Positions 9,014 through 17,634 of a stretch of DNA of 64,000 nucleotides are shown here, piece by piece. Both the position numbers and the translations under genes were made by a program. Positions within the stretch are counted from its first letter, which is position 1. Every line of letters starts with the position of its first letter. The notes below the pieces were generated by a model that worked only from the letters and a program-made list of their open reading frames with translations, ran no database searches and was not told where the DNA came from. Origin of the DNA: Acidobacteriota bacterium (lineage in GTDB: Bacteria; Acidobacteriota; Terriglobia; Terriglobales; Acidobacteriaceae); assembly GCA_021813745.1 (NCBI GenBank), contig JAKAJO010000032.1, forward strand, positions 50,516 to 114,515. The letters run 5' to 3'.

Positions 9014-9037
9014 TTACATTTTCAATATTTATTGTAA
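9014..9037. promoter_or_regulatory. AT-rich palindrome in the divergent ImmA/CD-NTase promoter
   Basis: Within the 90 bases between the XRE-ImmA start and the CD-NTase start lies TTACA-N14-TGTAA with an AATATT centre. It is much more AT-rich than its surroundings. Position and symmetry suggest an operator for the XRE domain of the ImmA protein, possibly controlling both directions. Confidence 0.45.
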
Positions 9038-9076
9038 ACTAAGAGCGTTGTCCCGATCACGCCCCGGAGGTTAACC

Positions 9077-10048
9077 ATGGGAGCACTCCTTGCACCCCTT
9101 CAAACCGAGACTACACCGGCAACGCAGATCCCCGCTTCCGTGCCATGGGCGCTCCCGTGGGTTGCCGTCCGTCAGCGCTTTCAGCAGTTTCACCAGAACA
9201 TCAGCCTGACGCTCATGCAGCAGGTTGATGGCTGGAGGAAGCGCAGTGGTGTCATCTCCTGCCTGAATCAGCACTACCACAACATTGATTCCGAAGACGC
9301 CAATAGCCGCTTGATCGGTTCGTGGGGCAAAGATCTCGCCACCCGCCCGCCGCGCGACGTTGACGTGTACTTCGTTCTTCCCCCCGAGGTCTACTACCGG
9401 TTTCAGAATCGCATCGGGAATCGCCAGTCCGCATTGCTCCAGGAAGTACGGGGAGTGCTGTTGCCGACATACCCCGCCACGGTGATCCAGGCAGACCGTC
9501 AGGTTGTCCTCGTCAGCTTTGGCAGCTACGCCATTGAGGTTGTCCCAGCGTTCCTGCTCACGGACGGATGCTATTGGATCTGCGACACCGCCGGTGTCGG
9601 CCGCTATAAGGTGACCAATCCCCAGGCGGAGGCGCAGTACATTCAAGATGTCGATGTTGCCTGCAATGGGAACCTGAGACCGCTGATCCGGATGCTGAAA
9701 GGGTGGCAGGCATATTGCTCGGTTCCCATCAAATCGTTTCATCTTGAGCTGGTCGCTGCGGAGTTTCTCCTGCAAAGCCCCTGGCGCCTGCATGATTACT
9801 TCTGGTTTGACTGGATCACACGGGATTTCTTCGCATACCTGTACAGCAAGGCGTCCGCTTCAATGCTCGTTCCGGGCGTACCCGAAAGCGTCCTCCTTGG
9901 CGACCTATGGCAAAGCCGGGCGCTGACGGCGTGGAACCGGGCTGTCAAGGCCTGCGAATTCGACCAATCAAACCAAGTCGATGCTGCTGGCGAGGAGTGG
10001 CAAAAGATTTTCGGAGCGGATCTTCCGCGGAGGCCGCAATGGACGTAG
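9077..10048 (+). CDS. CD-NTase (SMODS-type cyclic oligonucleotide synthase)
   Basis: The product is 323 residues, the usual length for CBASS CD-NTases. The nucleotidyltransferase signature is visible: G81-S82 in LIGSWGKDLAT, then D94-x-D96 in PPRDVDVYFVLP. The third acidic position appears as E154 in SYAIEVVPAF, where many relatives have Asp. The C-terminal helical part (NGNLRPLIRMLKGWQ, SFHLELVAAEFL) matches the SMODS helical domain. The enzyme would make a cyclic nucleotide alarm after phage infection. It is the first gene of a five-gene overlapping operon. The start has CGGAGG six bases upstream. Confidence 0.85.
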   Translation: MGALLAPLQTETTPATQIPASVPWALPWVAVRQRFQQFHQNISLTLMQQVDGWRKRSGVISCLNQHYHNIDSEDANSRLIGSWGKDLATRPPRDVDVYFVLPPEVYYRFQNRIGNRQSALLQEVRGVLLPTYPATVIQADRQVVLVSFGSYAIEVVPAFLLTDGCYWICDTAGVGRYKVTNPQAEAQYIQDVDVACNGNLRPLIRMLKGWQAYCSVPIKSFHLELVAAEFLLQSPWRLHDYFWFDWITRDFFAYLYSKASASMLVPGVPESVLLGDLWQSRALTAWNRAVKACEFDQSNQVDAAGEEWQKIFGADLPRRPQWT

Positions 10049-10557
10049 CCGTCGTCGAAGCCCTCAAGCACGAATGCGAACGCCAGGAGGAGTCGTGCCT
10101 CTACACTTCCACTGCTCTCTTCGAGTGGCTGAAGGATTTGCGCCTCTGGCGAACAGCGTTCATCGCGCTCCCCATCCTCTGCGCGGCAGTCGCCACCTCC
10201 GCGCTAGTGAAACACTGGCCGTGGGTCGCCGGCGTTGCGACGTTTCTCGCGGGCGTGCTCCCCGCCATCTTCAAGGCGCTCGACCTGGACCGGGACCTTG
10301 CCGTTATCACGCGCTTCGCCAATACATTTAAGTCGCTCCAGGACCGGTTTCGTCAGGCAAGGAACATCACCGCACTCGGTGAACTCGATGAGATTAAAAA
10401 AGAGTTTGCCTCTTTGCGCGCGAGGCTGGATGATGCCCGGATGGCCAGCATCCCTCCGCCGGAGAGGTATTTCAAAAGAGCGCAAGACAAGATCCGCAAG
10501 GGGCACTACACGTTCGAAGCAGATGGCTCCCCACAAACGTCCGAGGGAGCCGCATGA
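10039..10557 (+). CDS. SLATT-type two-helix membrane effector
   Basis: The 172-residue product starts at ATG 10039 inside the CD-NTase end, with GGAGGCCGCA directly upstream. Two adjacent hydrophobic helices at about residues 34-52 (FIALPILCAAVATSALV) and 56-73 (WPWVAGVATFLAGVLPAIF) are followed by a soluble helical tail. This is the SLATT architecture known from SMODS-associated membrane effectors thought to form pores when the cyclic nucleotide is made. The coupling to a CD-NTase supports the call. Confidence 0.75.
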   Translation: MDVAVVEALKHECERQEESCLYTSTALFEWLKDLRLWRTAFIALPILCAAVATSALVKHWPWVAGVATFLAGVLPAIFKALDLDRDLAVITRFANTFKSLQDRFRQARNITALGELDEIKKEFASLRARLDDARMASIPPPERYFKRAQDKIRKGHYTFEADGSPQTSEGAA

Positions 10558-11720
10558 GCACAGCATGCAAACCGCGATCTCCGCACCGGCTTGAAGATCT
10601 CTTTCATTCCGACCGCTTGCCGCAACTCATCGCCTTCATGGAGTCACTGCCGGTCCTTCGGGACCTCATGCCGTATCCATTTCAGGTACGCCTCGTCGCA
10701 GACGCCAATCGTATTCAGGCAGAGCTGCGGTGGCGATTGCGCAGACGGCGTCATCCGGAGCATCGCAGCGCCATTCATGAGGCAATCGAGGCCGGTGTAG
10801 CGATGTTTCTCGCGCCGGAGTACGTCAAGCAGGAGATCGAGAAGTACTACGAAGCGATCGCCGCGGACACGGGCACTACTGTTGTCCAAGTAGAGAAAGA
10901 ATGGAACCAGTTCCAGCAGTATGTTGGCTTTTACTCTCCGCGGCAATGCCCATCGCCTACGGAGACCTACGCCGATATCAAGGACTTCCCCTATCTTGCC
11001 ACCTGGCGAGAAGTGGACGCTAGGGCCGTTTACACAGAGGATCCTCACCTGGCTGCGATGGGAGCGGCGGTTGTCTCGGTATTCATCGATACGCAGCTGA
11101 GGGACTATGCCCGAGCGAGCACGGTTCAAATCGCCGTTCGAATCGGCTCCTCACTCTCCGTCTTCGTCGGCTGGGGGTTTCTCTGCGGCCTCTGTCGCCT
11201 TCTCGTCCATCTCGTTCGCGCTGTTCGTAGGCTGCCGCCTGAGATCCAGATTGTCTTGGCGTCTGCCGGCGCACTTGCTCTACTGCATCCAAGAACCCGA
11301 GCAGGGCTTCAGAAGGGGTGGAATTCTCTCAAGCGTTCTGCAGCATTCCAGACTCTTTGCAACAGCTGCGTGGAGTTTGGATCGCAAGCCGCAGAGGCTG
11401 AGGAAAAGGCTCACTTCAATTTCGAACGCCTGCAGGCTGTTCTGCCAGCTAGGCAGAAACGGCCGCTGGTGCAGCGCGCGCGTTCCGTTTGCATCGCTGC
11501 ACATTCGGCTCTCACACTGGTAGAGCTGGAGCGGAGGATCCGTCGCGGCGGATTCGAGAGCCAGTCTCTGAACTTCCGGCAATACCTTCGCCGCGTGCTT
11601 TTGAGCGATGAATCCTTCATCGAGGTCGAGCCAGGACGGTGGGCGATTCAACCTACGCCACATTGCAAACAGGCAAATCATCGTCCGCTCGACGCCAAAC
11701 TGAGACGGAGAAAGCGATGA
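10554..11720 (+). CDS. Membrane-anchored PIN protein with C-terminal winged helix
   Basis: The 388-residue product overlaps the SLATT stop (ATGA). A PIN-like N-terminal domain is suggested by D50 in VRLVADANRIQAEL, E94 in YVKQEIEKYY, and D155 and D163 in REVDARAVYTEDPHLAAMG. Two hydrophobic segments follow (about 191-220 and 231-245). The C-terminus (residues about 315-365, TLVELERRI to EVEPGRWAI) looks like a HARE/winged-helix domain. I know of no standard CBASS effector with this layout, so it may be an extra effector or regulator. The PIN assignment is moderate. Confidence 0.6.
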   Translation: MSTACKPRSPHRLEDLFHSDRLPQLIAFMESLPVLRDLMPYPFQVRLVADANRIQAELRWRLRRRRHPEHRSAIHEAIEAGVAMFLAPEYVKQEIEKYYEAIAADTGTTVVQVEKEWNQFQQYVGFYSPRQCPSPTETYADIKDFPYLATWREVDARAVYTEDPHLAAMGAAVVSVFIDTQLRDYARASTVQIAVRIGSSLSVFVGWGFLCGLCRLLVHLVRAVRRLPPEIQIVLASAGALALLHPRTRAGLQKGWNSLKRSAAFQTLCNSCVEFGSQAAEAEEKAHFNFERLQAVLPARQKRPLVQRARSVCIAAHSALTLVELERRIRRGGFESQSLNFRQYLRRVLLSDESFIEVEPGRWAIQPTPHCKQANHRPLDAKLRRRKR

Positions 11721-12850
11721 ATTTGGACGAGGAATCCATCGCGCTTGGCGAAAGCCGAACCGAGGGCGAGAACACATGGTACGACGAGGTCTCAGCCCGA
11801 CCCTCGACACTTCCTGATTTCACGTTCTCGTTTACAGACTTTGCACGCGAAGAGGATGCGCGGCAGCTTGCCGCAATTATCGAAGGGCTTCTTTCGTTTT
11901 TCGGGAAGCTGATGAACCTCAGCGCGCTCTCCCGCGTCTGGGTCACCTATGATTACGCAGGAACTCTGGCAAGTTTAGAGCGAGGTTTAGACGCCGGGAA
12001 GAAACTTACACCGACGAACGATGCGATCGGCGTAGGGATCGCGATGACGCCCGCCATTCTCGTCGACGGCAAGCCGAAGTCTGTCATCGTGCTCAACGCC
12101 TTGCACATGATGGCGCTGACTCAACCTGAGAACGAAGAATTGCGGCCCTATTACCGGCAGATGGTGTACACGCTGGCCCACGAGTGCGGTCATGTACACG
12201 ATCTTGGCATGAAAGTGGCCTCACTTCCCGACACGTGGCTGAAACGGCGGCTGAATCCCTATGACGGCCTGCTCTTCGAGATTGCCGATGCGTGCTGGAG
12301 CGAATACATCGCTTCACGCCTGAGCGCACTGGTGAGCCCGACCGAATTGACGAGTCAATATGAAAGTACTTTATGCGAACAGCTTGAGACGGGAATCCCC
12401 GCAATCTGCGGCTACCTGCGCCAGTATCGAATGCACGCAGATGTCCCTCAAGTGCTGTCCGAGTGCACGTATGTTGTGAGCAAGATACTAACCTATGCTT
12501 CCTATCTTTTTGGTCAGTTGCATGGTCTCGGACAAGCCTTCGACAACGCGGCGCCTAAGACGAGGGAGGCACTAAACGACCATCCCGACGTTCTCAGCCT
12601 CGTGAGCCAGCTCGAGCCCGAATTACAGGCGCTTCATGCCGGTTATGGGAACTGGCAAGGCTTCGAGGTTTTTGAGCCTCTGAAGAAGATCGCATTCGAT
12701 TTGTTCGCAGTCGTCGGACTCATACTCGAAGAGCGAGGGGATGATGGAATGGCCGTACGCATTCCATTGACACCAGATACCACGCCGAATTTGGCAGAAC
12801 AGTTGGAGTTTCTGGCTTGCCGCAGCGCAGAAGCAGGAAGCTGCAAATGA
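11717..12850 (+). CDS. Zincin-like metallopeptidase of the CBASS-like operon
   Basis: The 377-residue product starts at the ATG overlapping the previous stop (ATGA at 11717); an earlier in-frame Met would lie inside that gene. Zinc motif HECGH at 155-159 (YTLAHECGHVHD) is followed by FEIADACWSEYIASRL, which can supply the third ligand as in ImmA-like and related zincins. The N-terminal part contains acidic and Phe-rich segments and no signal peptide, so it is probably cytosolic. It may process a partner protein in the operon. The family is not identified beyond the zincin motif. Confidence 0.65.
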   Translation: MNLDEESIALGESRTEGENTWYDEVSARPSTLPDFTFSFTDFAREEDARQLAAIIEGLLSFFGKLMNLSALSRVWVTYDYAGTLASLERGLDAGKKLTPTNDAIGVGIAMTPAILVDGKPKSVIVLNALHMMALTQPENEELRPYYRQMVYTLAHECGHVHDLGMKVASLPDTWLKRRLNPYDGLLFEIADACWSEYIASRLSALVSPTELTSQYESTLCEQLETGIPAICGYLRQYRMHADVPQVLSECTYVVSKILTYASYLFGQLHGLGQAFDNAAPKTREALNDHPDVLSLVSQLEPELQALHAGYGNWQGFEVFEPLKKIAFDLFAVVGLILEERGDDGMAVRIPLTPDTTPNLAEQLEFLACRSAEAGSCK

Positions 12851-13638
12851 GATGCATCTTCTGTAAACGCGACTCGGCGAACTCGAAGGCTGTCGAACAC
12901 GTAATTCCAGAGTCGCTGGGCAATGTGGAGCACGTGCTCGATCGTGGTGTCGTCTGCGATGGGTGCAATAACTATTTCGCTTCGAAAATTGAAGAGCCTC
13001 TCCTAGCGGACCCGTATTTCCGCTATCAGAGGTCGGTGGCAGACATTCCGAGCAAAAAGGGGCGGCCAGCGCGTGTCTCCGGGATTCATCCCGCCAGCAG
13101 GACGGAGATCGAGATAGTCCGGCACCTGGATGGCTCTGGGGTCAGCATTGGAGCGGCATTCGAGAAGGATGAAAATCGTTGGGTTGACTGGGTACAGAAG
13201 TCCAACGATGGGCGCATTTACATCCCGATTCCAGTTCTTCCAGAGGGCGAGGTGGTTTCCCGCTTTCTCGGCAAGACCGCGATCGAATGCCTCGCTCTGG
13301 CGGTCGCGGATGAACCGCAGGGAATAGAATCTTTGGTCGATGCTCACGAGTTCGATGCGCTCCGCGAGTTTGCAAGGAGAGGGAGTGGAGAGAACTGGCC
13401 CTTTCACAACCGTCCGCTCTATCCGGCTGATTTCGTTTTCTCCGATCGTGAAAGCGAATCCTACGAGGTCCTCCACGAATGGACCTATCTTCAACTCGGA
13501 AGTGGTCTGCACTTCGTCCTCGCGCTCTTCGGAGTCGAGTACTGCATCAATATGGAAACTTCGGAGATCGAAACCTATCACGCGTGGCTCGCGGAGAATC
13601 CGGAGCAAAGTCCTCTCTATTTGGGTGGCTTCCCTTGA
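12847..13638 (+). CDS. HNH endonuclease domain protein
   Basis: The 263-residue product starts at the ATG overlapping the previous stop. The first 45 residues hold an HNH_5-type motif: C3-x2-C6, H18 in AVEHVIPESLG, then C37-x2-C40 in VVCDGCNNYF. The remainder is a mixed alpha/beta domain without recognised motifs (YIPIPVLPEGEVVSRFLG). As the last gene of the five-gene CBASS-like operon it is a candidate DNA-degrading effector. It is convergent with the ASCH gene 37 bases away. Confidence 0.75.
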   Translation: MRCIFCKRDSANSKAVEHVIPESLGNVEHVLDRGVVCDGCNNYFASKIEEPLLADPYFRYQRSVADIPSKKGRPARVSGIHPASRTEIEIVRHLDGSGVSIGAAFEKDENRWVDWVQKSNDGRIYIPIPVLPEGEVVSRFLGKTAIECLALAVADEPQGIESLVDAHEFDALREFARRGSGENWPFHNRPLYPADFVFSDRESESYEVLHEWTYLQLGSGLHFVLALFGVEYCINMETSEIETYHAWLAENPEQSPLYLGGFP

Positions 13639-13675
13639 GGAGCGCTCGATGCCCCCGGATTACTGACGATGGAGG

Positions 13676-14122
13676 TTATGCAGTCGCGCCAGCAAGCCTG
13701 CTTCGGAAAAGCTTTAGCTCCGGACTACCCTCCTCCAGCCTCTTAAAGAACTGAGGAGGATGAAAGCCCTTCACCTTCGACCTGATCTCGGACAGGGCTA
13801 CTCCGGGTGAGACGTCTTCGACCGTTTTGAAGAAGATTGCGCAGCCCGTAGAGCTCTCCGCGAAGTATGCCTCGAACTCATCCCAGGAGACGCCAAGACG
13901 CTTCTGATGAGATGCCCAGATTTCGTCCGGAGTGCCAGTAACAATCCGGTCCACCGTGACGCACATCGAGATAACCGCTTTCGGCGCCTTCGTGTAGATC
14001 CACACCCGGCAGCCAGGCTGAATGCGCGGCGCGCGACGGCGCAATTCGGCCGCCTTCTTTCCCGCAGCGATCCGCGCGGCGAACTTCGCATGAACGGATA
14101 TGACGATATCGCCTCTACTCAC
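13676..14122 (-). CDS. ASCH-domain protein
   Basis: The 148-residue product is read from the GTG at 14122, which overlaps the end of the upstream GNAT-PIN gene; a GTG at 14140 is also possible. The ASCH pattern is clear: VHAKFAARIAAGKKAAELRRR, then IQPGCRVWIYTKAP, VDRIVTGTPDEIW and a final FHPPQFFKRL. ASCH domains resemble PUA/EVE domains and are thought to bind modified RNA or nucleotides. Overlap with the GNAT-PIN gene shows they are translated together. Confidence 0.8.
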   Translation of the reverse strand: MSRGDIVISVHAKFAARIAAGKKAAELRRRAPRIQPGCRVWIYTKAPKAVISMCVTVDRIVTGTPDEIWASHQKRLGVSWDEFEAYFAESSTGCAIFFKTVEDVSPGVALSEIRSKVKGFHPPQFFKRLEEGSPELKLFRSRLAGATA

Positions 14123-16316
14123 AGGTCCCCTGCCCCTCACTAATTATCATCTGAAGCTGGTGCGATGAAATTCGCCGCGAAGTAACTAGGTTGGCGCCAT
14201 CCGCGCACCCGAGCGCGCGCAGCCGCGCGAACGGCACCGGTCTCCGCAGTTTCAAAATGTTGTCCACGGTCGTCGCGGCTATCCGCTCTCCAGAGCTGAG
14301 GCCGCCGATTTCCTCTTCGTCTACAACGCCGCCATCGAGAAGCGAGGCGGCGATCTGACTCTTGGGGACGATCACGGTACTCGTCACTCTTGCAATCGCG
14401 ATAGCCGAGCTTCGTCCCGTGGCCTTCCCTGACTCGTAAAACACGAGTGGTGCGCCTTTCACGAACAACCGCTCATTCCTGGCAGAGCTGAAATATGTTC
14501 GCTCATGGAGCACCGCTGCTTGCGGCTTTGGCAAGAGGGATCCCTGGGCGGCTGTCCCGAGGAGGTCGTCCGCATACGCGGCACGGATCGGAACTATAAC
14601 CGCACTCCTGTTTGCGAAGAGAAACAAGGTTGGCGAGAGGACTGTCTCCAGATCGAAGAGGTCGATCACGTACTCTTTGCCGTCCTTGTGCTGGAACTGG
14701 ATTCGGAAGTCATCATCGGCGATCGATTCGAGATCTGCCGCGAATCGCATGTCCGTCAGCGCATGGAGGCATTGCCGCGTCGACGGCCACGCTGCCGCGT
14801 CCACAACAGTCCCGACAGCGAGCCTCTGATAACGCGAGACTTCAGAACCGGCATTTGAGCACCGCGTGTAACCATACCGTATCGCAATGTCCTGTGCCGT
14901 AAGCGTGCTATTGGGAATCACCACCTGAACGCGCGCGGGGCCGCGCTCGCAGGCGATTCTGGACAGGCGATTCAACACGGCATTGACTGCGATGGGAGAC
15001 GCAGCCTCGTCTTCGTCCGTGAGCAGCAGAGCGTCTATGCCGCCCTGGATGGTAGATTGAGGCTGCCAGAAAGCGGCACAGATCACTGAATCGTTGAAAG
15101 CAATCGCCAATGAGCGGCGTTCCCCCGCTTGCACGCCTTCGGCCAACGCCAAGGTACGATACTCGACTGGAAGCGTTGCCGATTCCACCAGCGCGCAAAT
15201 CGCCGGAGAATGCTCTGCCGAAATTTCGGTCATCCGCAAATCCTTGTCCGAGAATCCCAGGTCCAAAGGTGACGCAGCCTTTGTTGCGGCCTGAAGCGCT
15301 TCTGCCAGGTCCTTGACATGGACGATCTTGAGTCCAAGCTTTTCCTCAATCGCTGCGCTGGCCCGCACCAGCGCATCTTCCGCCGTGATGAAACCGGTGA
15401 GCTTGTGATGAGCAGCGATGACAATGTGGCTCAAATCCGACCGGTCTTGCGCAGTGAGAATCTTCGCAGCAGCCCGTTCCGGAAAGACAATCATAGCCAG
15501 TTCCTGGATGAGCTGCTCGCTGATCCCACCGGGCGGCGCTGGTAATGTTGGGAGCGCCAGCGCAAACTCCAGCACTGGATCAGGACTTGCTTGAGTGCTC
15601 CGGCGCAGCTCGTTCGCAAACTCCTCAGTCACGGTCAGCCGAACGATGTTATTGAATGCCGCGCCCATGACAATCGCGCCATACTCGGCGCGAGGCCGAC
15701 GCTTGGCAACGTCAAAAAAAACGTTCAGATCGAGTGCAAACACGGTCGTGAGATTCGGAAGCGGTTCCGTGAGCGGAATCCCGCTTACTGGTTCCCGATA
15801 GCCGAAGAGGGCTGGCGTATTCAACTGACGGACGCGAATATTGATGGTTCGTCCACGGGTCACTCCACCTGATCTCGTCCCTACGATTTCAAACTTCGAT
15901 GCCTCCCAAAACGCGTTGGCGGGCAGATCCGCTGCGACGCGTGCGGTCACAGTAAGGTAGCTTCTCTCTTCTAGGATCTCAATGAGTCTCTCGATCATGA
16001 GCCGGCCGACGCCGTGTTTTCGATCCGCCGGAGGAACGAATATCTGAAAAATCTTGGCCCTCGGGTATGTCTGTCCGAAGAGAATGTGGCCCGCATAACG
16101 AACTCCCATAGGGAGTCGTTCCACGACAACGAACAATCCTCCATCTGTCGCTGCTTGTTCATAGGCCTGGGACGGCAGGAACCCGAGCGCCTGGCGCTGA
16201 GAATCAGCGTTCTCCTGCACGCTTCGCAGGAGTCCCGGAACCTCGTGCGGGTGAAGTTCGATCTCGTACCGTCGCTGGCTTCTGTGCAATTCAGGCTCCA
16301 GGCAGATCCGGTCCAC
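14115..16316 (-). CDS. Multidomain GNAT-PIN-GNAT protein
   Basis: The product is 733 residues from a GTG at 16316. Residues about 50-150 form a GNAT acetyltransferase (IFVPPADRKHGVGRLMIERL, NAFWEASKFEIVGT). Residues about 190-345 look like a PIN domain (VFALDLNVFFDVA; HKLTGFITAEDALVRA). Residues about 370-500 form a second GNAT-like unit (AIAFNDSVICAAFW, AIRYGYTRC). The C-terminal part has KGAPLVFYESG, reminiscent of an ASCH/EVE fold. It may modify and cleave RNA with the coupled ASCH protein. The frame stays open upstream of the GTG without a standard start, so the true N-terminus may be slightly longer. Confidence 0.7.
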   Translation of the reverse strand: MDRICLEPELHRSQRRYEIELHPHEVPGLLRSVQENADSQRQALGFLPSQAYEQAATDGGLFVVVERLPMGVRYAGHILFGQTYPRAKIFQIFVPPADRKHGVGRLMIERLIEILEERSYLTVTARVAADLPANAFWEASKFEIVGTRSGGVTRGRTINIRVRQLNTPALFGYREPVSGIPLTEPLPNLTTVFALDLNVFFDVAKRRPRAEYGAIVMGAAFNNIVRLTVTEEFANELRRSTQASPDPVLEFALALPTLPAPPGGISEQLIQELAMIVFPERAAAKILTAQDRSDLSHIVIAAHHKLTGFITAEDALVRASAAIEEKLGLKIVHVKDLAEALQAATKAASPLDLGFSDKDLRMTEISAEHSPAICALVESATLPVEYRTLALAEGVQAGERRSLAIAFNDSVICAAFWQPQSTIQGGIDALLLTDEDEAASPIAVNAVLNRLSRIACERGPARVQVVIPNSTLTAQDIAIRYGYTRCSNAGSEVSRYQRLAVGTVVDAAAWPSTRQCLHALTDMRFAADLESIADDDFRIQFQHKDGKEYVIDLFDLETVLSPTLFLFANRSAVIVPIRAAYADDLLGTAAQGSLLPKPQAAVLHERTYFSSARNERLFVKGAPLVFYESGKATGRSSAIAIARVTSTVIVPKSQIAASLLDGGVVDEEEIGGLSSGERIAATTVDNILKLRRPVPFARLRALGCADGANLVTSRRISSHQLQMIISEGQGTCE

Positions 16317-16487
16317 GCCGATGCTCGATTCAAAATCGAGCAGGATAATCTCAGATAGGTTTATCTATTCAAGCCTAGACCATCTCAATCCGGTTTGTGA
16401 ATCATAGAGTTCTGGAATCACACAAGCCTATCAACATTACTCTTCACCGGCCCGTCCGTTGCGTAGTATGTTGGCCGAGCGGATAGG

Positions 16488-17093
16488 TTACACAATCCGC
16501 AGGTGCGTCCCTCGCCTCACCTCCGCTCCCGGAACAATTTCGTTCTGCGCCACCGCTGCCTTGATCGCATCGTTATCTGCTTGAGTCTCCTGAATGGAGA
16601 ATTCCAGCGCCTTGGCAAGCTCTTCTGGCAGCAGGGACAGCATGGTCTCCCATATGACTCCCGAGATCCGCGCCTCAATCCTGCAATAACACTTCGGCAC
16701 CGCTGCCTCGTCGGTAATCCGCACCGAGTCCTGGCTGTTCTTCTGAGCGCGCAGTGTGAACTGCTGCCCCTCGATCTTCTGCAAATTTCGGCTCAGGAGG
16801 TAGTAGAGGACCATATTCTTGGTTCGCTCCACTTTGCCGGCTGTGGCACGGGCTCTATCGCTGAGGCGAGATGCCTCAGCTCGGCAGAACTGCTCGCGCG
16901 CCTCCATTCGACGCAGGAAGCGCCCAATTCGGTCCACCTTCTCGCCGTGCGCCGAGCAGAATTGCTGAAAGCGTGCGACAAGTTCTTCTGATGGATCGCC
17001 ACCTTGGGCGGTCTGCTCCTCGATTTCATCGAGAAGGCTATCCAGTTCCGCGTCGATCTCAAAGAGCGAATTTGATTCAGCAAGCGTTGCCAT
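16488..17093 (-). CDS. Siphovirus Gp157-like protein
   Basis: The 201-residue product starts at ATG 17093, chosen because GGAG lies six bases upstream. The N-terminal helix (SLFEIDAELDSLLDEIEE), the Glu/Arg-rich coiled coil (KVDRIGRFLRRMEAREQFCRAEASRL), then LQKIEGQQFTLRAQKNSQDSVRI and VPKCYCRI, follow the layout of the Gp157 family found in phages and mobile elements. That family has been linked to phage resistance or recombination but its function is not established. It lies 39 bases downstream of the RNase HI gene. Confidence 0.75.
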   Translation of the reverse strand: MATLAESNSLFEIDAELDSLLDEIEEQTAQGGDPSEELVARFQQFCSAHGEKVDRIGRFLRRMEAREQFCRAEASRLSDRARATAGKVERTKNMVLYYLLSRNLQKIEGQQFTLRAQKNSQDSVRITDEAAVPKCYCRIEARISGVIWETMLSLLPEELAKALEFSIQETQADNDAIKAAVAQNEIVPGAEVRRGTHLRIV

Positions 17094-17132
17094 GATCTTC
17101 TCCATCATTCGTATCGCGGCCATTCAGAAGTA

Positions 17133-17591
17133 TCAGGCGGCAATTTGTTCCTGAACGGCGGCTGTTCTGGCTGCCTGGTAGGCTAATGCGTCGGCGCGGG
17201 ACTGGATCGGATGGCCGCTGTGTCCTTTCACCCATTGCCAGCGAATCATGCGGTCCGCATTCAGCAGTAGTAACTCCCGCCACAGATCCCGGTGCTGTAG
17301 CCCGAAACCGCGGCTGTTGCGCCAACCGAATCGCTTCCAGCGAAAGACACGGAAGCGCATTCCCTGAATCAGCAGTTCCGAGTCTGAGCGCAGCTGGATT
17401 TTGGCGCCGACCGGTGTCCGGCGCAACGCCTCGACAGCGGCGCGAAGCTCCATTTCGGAGACGGTTGACCACGGAACCGAACCGGCGATTTCCTGACGTC
17501 TGGTTCCGTGGATTAAGATGGCTGCCCAGCCGGCAGGACCGGGGTTGCCGAAGGCCGAGCCGTCGGTGAAGATGAAGAACTGTTTGTTCAT
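17133..17591 (-). CDS. rnhA: Ribonuclease HI
   Basis: The 152-residue product starts at ATG 17591; the longer frame to 17684 runs into the VWA gene. All four catalytic acids of RNase HI are visible: D in FTDGSAFGNPGPAGWA, E in SEMELRAAVEALRR, D in LRSDSELLIQGM and D in SRADALAYQAA, plus the WVKGHSG loop. It would remove RNA from RNA-DNA hybrids during element replication or transfer, which fits the primase, SSB and polymerase-like genes further on. It follows the VWA gene by 43 bases. Confidence 0.9.
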   Translation of the reverse strand: MNKQFFIFTDGSAFGNPGPAGWAAILIHGTRRQEIAGSVPWSTVSEMELRAAVEALRRTPVGAKIQLRSDSELLIQGMRFRVFRWKRFGWRNSRGFGLQHRDLWRELLLLNADRMIRWQWVKGHSGHPIQSRADALAYQAARTAAVQEQIAA

Positions 17592-17634
17592 GGGATGCTC
17601 CGGTAGAGCGTCAGCCCGATGCGCCGGGCATAGG

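Noticed and set aside
9071..9793. 240-codon ORF antisense to the CD-NTase
   Set aside because: The plus-strand frame has the complete CD-NTase motif set; the antisense frame is a shadow.
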